DNA from: Gavia stellata
Lineage: Eukaryota > Chordata > Aves > Gaviiformes > Gaviidae
Direction of reading: 5' to 3'
DNA length: 64,000 bases
Assembly: GCF_030936135.1 (NCBI RefSeq)
Contig: NC_082616.1
Coordinates: 12,459,001-12,523,000 of the forward strand
Positions 59,646 through 64,000 of the stretch are shown piece by piece. Each line of letters starts with the position of its first letter. Positions within the stretch are counted from its first letter, which is position 1. The translations under genes and the position numbers were made by a program. The notes below the pieces were generated by a model. That model was not told the DNA's origin and searched no databases. It worked only from the letters and a program-made list of their open reading frames with translations.

Positions 59646-61028
59646 CAGAGCAGCTGGTGGAGCGGGCGCGGGGAGAAGCGGCTCCGGGGATTTTCCCCGG
59701 CCGTCAGGAGCACGGTGCACCAGGGCTGGCGGCAGCGCAGAGCAAAGCTCCCTAAAGAGTCCTGCTGCTGCCCACCAGCTTCGGCAGGAGCCTCCCAGCC
59801 CACAGAGCAATGGCAGCATCCTCCCTGAATTGCACAAATAATAAAGGTGGGGAGAGAGGGAAGGTGCGTGAGGTGGATTTTGATGCTTAGTATAGCCAGG
59901 TAGTTTTGCCATCACTGGTTTCATGGGGAAAATGATCACTTGCCCATGACCGTTCAGTTAAAAGTACTTATTTGTGGAAACAAACTCAGGCCTACAATAC
60001 CAGAAAACAGGCTGGAGTCCTTACAGAAACCAAGCCCCAGATGAAGCAGAGCAGGACAGTGCATCTCCATCCAGCACACACCCGCATCAGACGCCCTACA
60101 TCTTCAGCTCTCCCTGCCTAGATTTGCTCTTGTGCAATTCCAGTTTGCCTCTTTTGTTTTTTTTAAATTTCTCTCAAATTATTTCTATTTTTAACTTACT
60201 AACCTCCAGGAAAATCCTTTAACTTTCCTGTAGGCTCTCCAATTCTCACAGCTCATTCCCAGAGCATACAACACAAAAAGACGACAAACAAAAGTCAGGG
60301 AGACCAAGAGCCCGAGCATCTCTCTCGGTAAAGTAGCTGTTGTGCTTCGAGCGAGAGCACAGCCCCATTTCACCTGGCAGCCAGGCTCGGAATTAGAGGA
60401 GAAGGAGACATTTTCTCATTTTTCTTGCCTCCAGAGGAATCTGTCTTTATGTCACCTCGTTATTGCTCCTGCACGAAACTGCTACCAAAACCCACCAGCT
60501 GAGCTGTAGGCAGGCAGCACAGCAACACGGAAAGGGAACAAGAGAGCCCATAACATTTTCATCCCAAACTTTCTGCCCTTGCTTGTGCTACCAGCCTTAA
60601 TCCACCCACAGCACCCAGCCACAGGATTTGCTCCAGGCGAACGCTCTTAACCCAGGGGCGCCTGAGACACAGACACCCCCGCACCCCCCAGCCCATGGGG
60701 CAAGGCACTCTGCAAACAGTGCTGAGCACAGATTTCAGCTTTCCAGACGGTGACACCTCTACCACATCCCTCCGGAGCGCCTGATGCTCCGGGAGAGGAC
60801 CTGCCCTGGCTCTCCAGCTTCAGACAGAGCCATTTCTGGGAGAGGTTCAGTCCCTTTCCACTTGGCTTTCTTAACCAGAATATTCATATTTTCCTATCTG
60901 TGTCTTATTTTAAAGAGTTTCTCTCCCTTCCTTCCTTTTTGACAGCAAATGTGATGCTTTTGTTCCCATTCTTTCTCTGGCCCTGATCCTGTGAAAAAAA
61001 AACGCCACAGCATCTGAAGTGGCTGCAC

Positions 61029-61140
61029 AGTGGGTAAAATCCTGGCTCCCTTGAAACCGAGAGTAAAACACCCATTCATTCCCCTCCGCCACGGCGCTCA
61101 CCCCGTGACTTCAATGGGACAAACTCACAGGGCATAAAGT
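61029..61140. repeat. Old interspersed repeat fragment
   Basis: TGGGTAAAATCCTGGCT followed by CCCTTGAAACCGAGAGTAAA, ACACCCATT and later GTGACTTCAATGGGAC. It shares a 17-bp exact match with 9408-9424, and its GACTTCAATGGGAC block resembles the repeat at 48665. Probably a relic of the same or a related ancient family. Confidence 0.4.
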
Positions 61141-61769
61141 TGTTTGTTGTCCCTTAAATGGCTCCATTGTCTATTGTTGGGGCTCTTTCCTGAGCTCTAA
61201 ATCTTCCTTTAGCTCTGCTCTCCGCCTGTCCGAGGGCCCTGAGAGGAGAGACACCCTCCAAACGCAGCAAGCGCCTTCGCAGGGTCCTGGCGTTGTTCTG
61301 AGCAAGAAGGTGTTTGTTTCCCTAAATACATCTTCTGCCCCCTCTGTGAGGGCCGTTAAAGGTCTCCTTCCCCTTAATAACAGTGTTCTGCTGTAGCAAT
61401 AATGAGTAACTTCACATTCCACACACCCCCCCCCGGGAGGAATGGGGACCCCATTTTGGCAGCCGGCCTCGCTGCCCCCCAGCCCCATCCACCCGCAGAC
61501 GAGGCAGGCTGGCGGGGAAGGGTCTGCCCCTCGGGCCCCAAAACAGGCAGAGCTGGGCTCTACAGTGCCAAAGCCTTCCGACTGGAGGGGACTGAGGAGA
61601 AAGAGCTTTTTCTAAGAGCACATGCGGTTGAATACATTAGGCACGGCTCCCCCCCGGAGCCTCGTGCCTGCCGACATCGGAGATGAAAGGTCCCTGTCCT
61701 TCAGAAGTCACCTTGCTTTCCAGAATGTGGCAGTCGCGACTGCTGCGAGAAGGGGGGAAGAGACCCACC

Positions 61770-62250
61770 GCGCACCAGCCGGCTGGCCCCGGCAGCCCGT
61801 TTGGGGAACGCCCGCATCCCCCTCCCCTCAGGCAGCGGGGGCTGCGCTGGAGCGCTTCCCGGCACGGCCGGAGGCAGCGGGCACAGGGCTCCGCCGCCCC
61901 CCCCCCCCCCCGCCGGCCTTCGGGGGGGACCGGGGGTCGAGCTCCCCGCCGTCGGGGCGGAGATGCGGGGACCCGCCACACGGTGTCAGCGGAGATCGCC
62001 GCATCGCCGGCCCCGCACCCGCCTCGCCCAGCGCCCGGCGGGCACCGGCGGCGAGAGGGGTCGGCGGGGTCCCGCTGCCGACGAGCCCCCCCGCCCTCCC
62101 TGCCGGGCCCCCCGGGATGTCCCTTGCCGGTGAGCGGAGGCGGGTGCTCTGGCAGCGCGCTGTGCCAGGCGGCTCCGCAGCAGAACGGGGAAGGGACGGG
62201 CAGGGCTGTCCCAGCCGCCCCCCGCTCGGGCAATGCCCTGATAACCTCTG
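61770..62250. promoter_or_regulatory. Isolated CpG island 24 kb upstream of PAX1
   Basis: Composition rises sharply to very GC- and CpG-rich (CGCCGGCC, TCGGGGCGGAG, GAGATCGCCGCATCGCCG) between ordinary flanks, with a C run at about 61897-61911. Open frames exist on several strands only because stops are rare. None resembles a protein I know. On the plus strand CCCGGGATGTCCCTTGCCG is followed by GTGAGCGG, which has the form of a short first exon and splice donor at 62129/62130. It may be the promoter of an unidentified or non-coding transcript. Confidence 0.45.
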
Positions 62251-64000
62251 CCAGGGGTGATTTCTCCCCCCTTTCCCTTCTCCTGCCCGCTTCTTTCTAT
62301 TCATCCCTCTCCTCCGCACTTCTTCCACCCGTCCTCCCCCGCCAGCACCCCCAGAGCATCCCCAGCCCCGCACCGAAAAGCTCCTTGGCAGGGGGACACG
62401 GCCCGTGCGGGGCAGCGCAGCTCAGGCTCACTACTTGCTGGGCAGTCTTACTCCAGCGTTTCTTCTAATTCTTGGGCACTTACATTTTCATCCGACCGGT
62501 CAGTTAGATTGAGCCAATTCTAATGGTGCTACACCCACGCGGTGAGTGACAAAGATGTAGCCCTCTGTTTGTATCGTTACTGATGTGCTCCAGGACTGCA
62601 TGGAAATACAGGTTTGAAAAATAACTTCCCAGTATTTATCCTTGCCAACCCCACGTTGAGAAACCCTAGGAGACACTAGCAAATAGAGAGGACTTTTCAA
62701 GCAAAGTGTTGCTTTATACACTGGCTTTATTCTGGCACCACCAAGGCAGCGTTAAGAGAAAAGGTCAAACGGTACAATGATACTTCTTTCTAGGCAGAAG
62801 AGACTACACAGCCGGCAACGTGGGTTTCAGTGGGTATTTTCCTTAAAGGAGATTTTTAGTAGCACTGAGCAGTCGCTACCAAAAGCACTGACTGAAAGCA
62901 GCCCACAGGAAAACTCTCCTGATGCCTATGGGAGTGCAAGGCAGGACAATGCCAACATCCAAAAATTCACACCCAGCTTGAGCCCAGCTGTGCTGTCAGC
63001 ATGGTCTGACTCCCACGGCCCAGTGCCCTCACCAAGGTAGGTCAGGCTGTCATCGTGGGGTGACCCCCATGGTCCCAGACCCTCCACGAGGTGGGTCATG
63101 CTCGCTGCCGAGCACCGGGAACATCCGTCTCGGCCAAGACAGTCTTGCTCACACCAGCAAGGGATTTCCCCACGGCAGCAAGAAAGGGTTCCTCCCCAGG
63201 CTTCTGGTGTGTAACCTGCACCACGGCTGAAACCACATCCAAAATGAGCCCCCCGACCTGCTGAAGCGAACAGAGCTGCACGTGGAGGGAGGGAGGCTGA
63301 GCGCTGACCCACGCGAGCCCCTGGACTGCCTGTGCTTTCACACCGCTCCAGCTCCATCCCTCGCAAGACACCTAATCCTGCACTGGCCTCCAATGAGCAG
63401 GGACAGCCGGGTCCTCCCCGCTGCCCCCGATGCTCAGAGCAGCCCCACGGCAGCCAAGGTGGGCTGTGTTTGCAGCCTTCTTCGGCTTCGCACGGCCAGC
63501 GCTTGCCACGGCCCAGGCAGCAGCTGCCTTTTCCATCCCACTCTTGTGCAAACAAGTAATAGAAAGCCCGGAAAAATAATGAGTTCTGCTTCAAACATAA
63601 CACAATTTTTAAAACGCAGTAGGTTTCTCTACATTCATCTTCAGGTGTCCATGCCCTTTCAACGCACCTACTTCAGTTTTTCCACTACAGGCAGCAGAGC
63701 TAGCAATTTTTCTCCCTCTTAAAACCAGAGCAGAGATCACAAGAATGTGATAGCAAGAATCCAACAAATGAGGCTCTAAAACTAGATGTGTATTCTGGGG
63801 TTTCCAATAAAAGGGATCAATAAGCCCCAAGTATGATTTTATGGCCTTCTGGCATGTGAAAGTGGTTAAGCTGGGGCATCTGAACAGACACTGCAATCAT
63901 GGAGAGACAATTGCCAAGAACAACTTCAGAGAATAAGTAAAGGCCATTGCTCCCTTCGGCCAGAACCGCACCGCCTCCAGCGCAGCAAGGTCCCCGTTCC

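Larger units (their letters stand above)
41700..64000. other. Upstream intergenic, no gene seen
   Basis: About 22 kb without recognisable coding exons. Frames up to about 260 codons occur only in the CpG island at 61.7-62.3 kb. Other frames (up to about 225 codons) have unremarkable composition and no domain that I know. Candidate regulatory blocks, two old repeat fragments and the CpG island are listed separately. NKX2-2 is expected beyond the window on one side by synteny. Confidence 0.5.

Noticed and set aside
61622..62468. Frames of 180-260 codons on both strands in the upstream CpG island
   Set aside because: Overlapping frames of similar length on both strands, Pro/Arg/Gly-rich and without recognisable domains, are expected from stop-poor GC-rich sequence.

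Overview
This is a vertebrate, almost certainly avian, genomic window containing one protein-coding gene that I can support: PAX1, a paired-box transcription factor, on the minus strand. The bird assignment rests on two CR1 LINE 3' ends carrying the typical ATTCTGTG-type terminal repeat, together with a compact GC-rich PAX1 locus in an otherwise gene-free landscape. From established synteny this is the NKX2-2 / PAX1 / FOXA2 neighbourhood (human 20p11; chicken chromosome 3), but neither NKX2-2 nor FOXA2 lies inside the window.

Layout. Positions 1-20167 are non-coding intergenic DNA downstream of PAX1, with alternating AT-rich blocks (candidate conserved regulatory elements) and unremarkable sequence, plus one short 5'-truncated CR1 at 6146-6249. 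Positions 20168-25170 are a tandem array of about 73 units of roughly 64 bp, made of alternating purine/pyrimidine sequence with a palindrome in nearly every unit. A 362-bp CR1 (21529-21890) sits inside one unit. Positions 25171-30540 are non-coding. PAX1 occupies about 30545-37900 (minus): 3' UTR with an AATAAA signal at 30565-30570, five coding exons (31181-31272, 33706-33924, 34530-34670, 35721-36349, 37619-37622) and a CpG-island promoter with a CCAAT box and a CRE-like inverted repeat. Positions 37900-41700 are the upstream CpG-rich flank with a second long polypurine tract and a 12-bp tandem repeat. Positions 41700-64000 are non-coding upstream DNA with several AT-rich candidate regulatory blocks, one clear and two weaker fragments of old interspersed repeats, and a separate CpG island at about 61770-62250.

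Reading PAX1. Exon 1 contributes only ATG plus one base. Exon 2 holds the complete paired domain and octapeptide, and exons 3-5 the C-terminal transactivation region. The paired-box exon and last exon are intact. Compared with the family, exons 2-4 appear to lack four single bases, each in a G/C run. Restoring four bases would give exactly 363 codons including stop, so sequencing or assembly error is the likeliest explanation.

I found no new protein system. The observations most worth follow-up are the Z-DNA/cruciform-prone array, the 576-bp almost pure polypurine tract in PAX1 intron 1, the G-rich 23-bp repeat starting about 10 nt after the exon 3 splice donor, the four apparent indels in PAX1, the promoter inverted repeat and overlapping uORF, a homeodomain-site cluster near 59.5 kb, and the isolated upstream CpG island.
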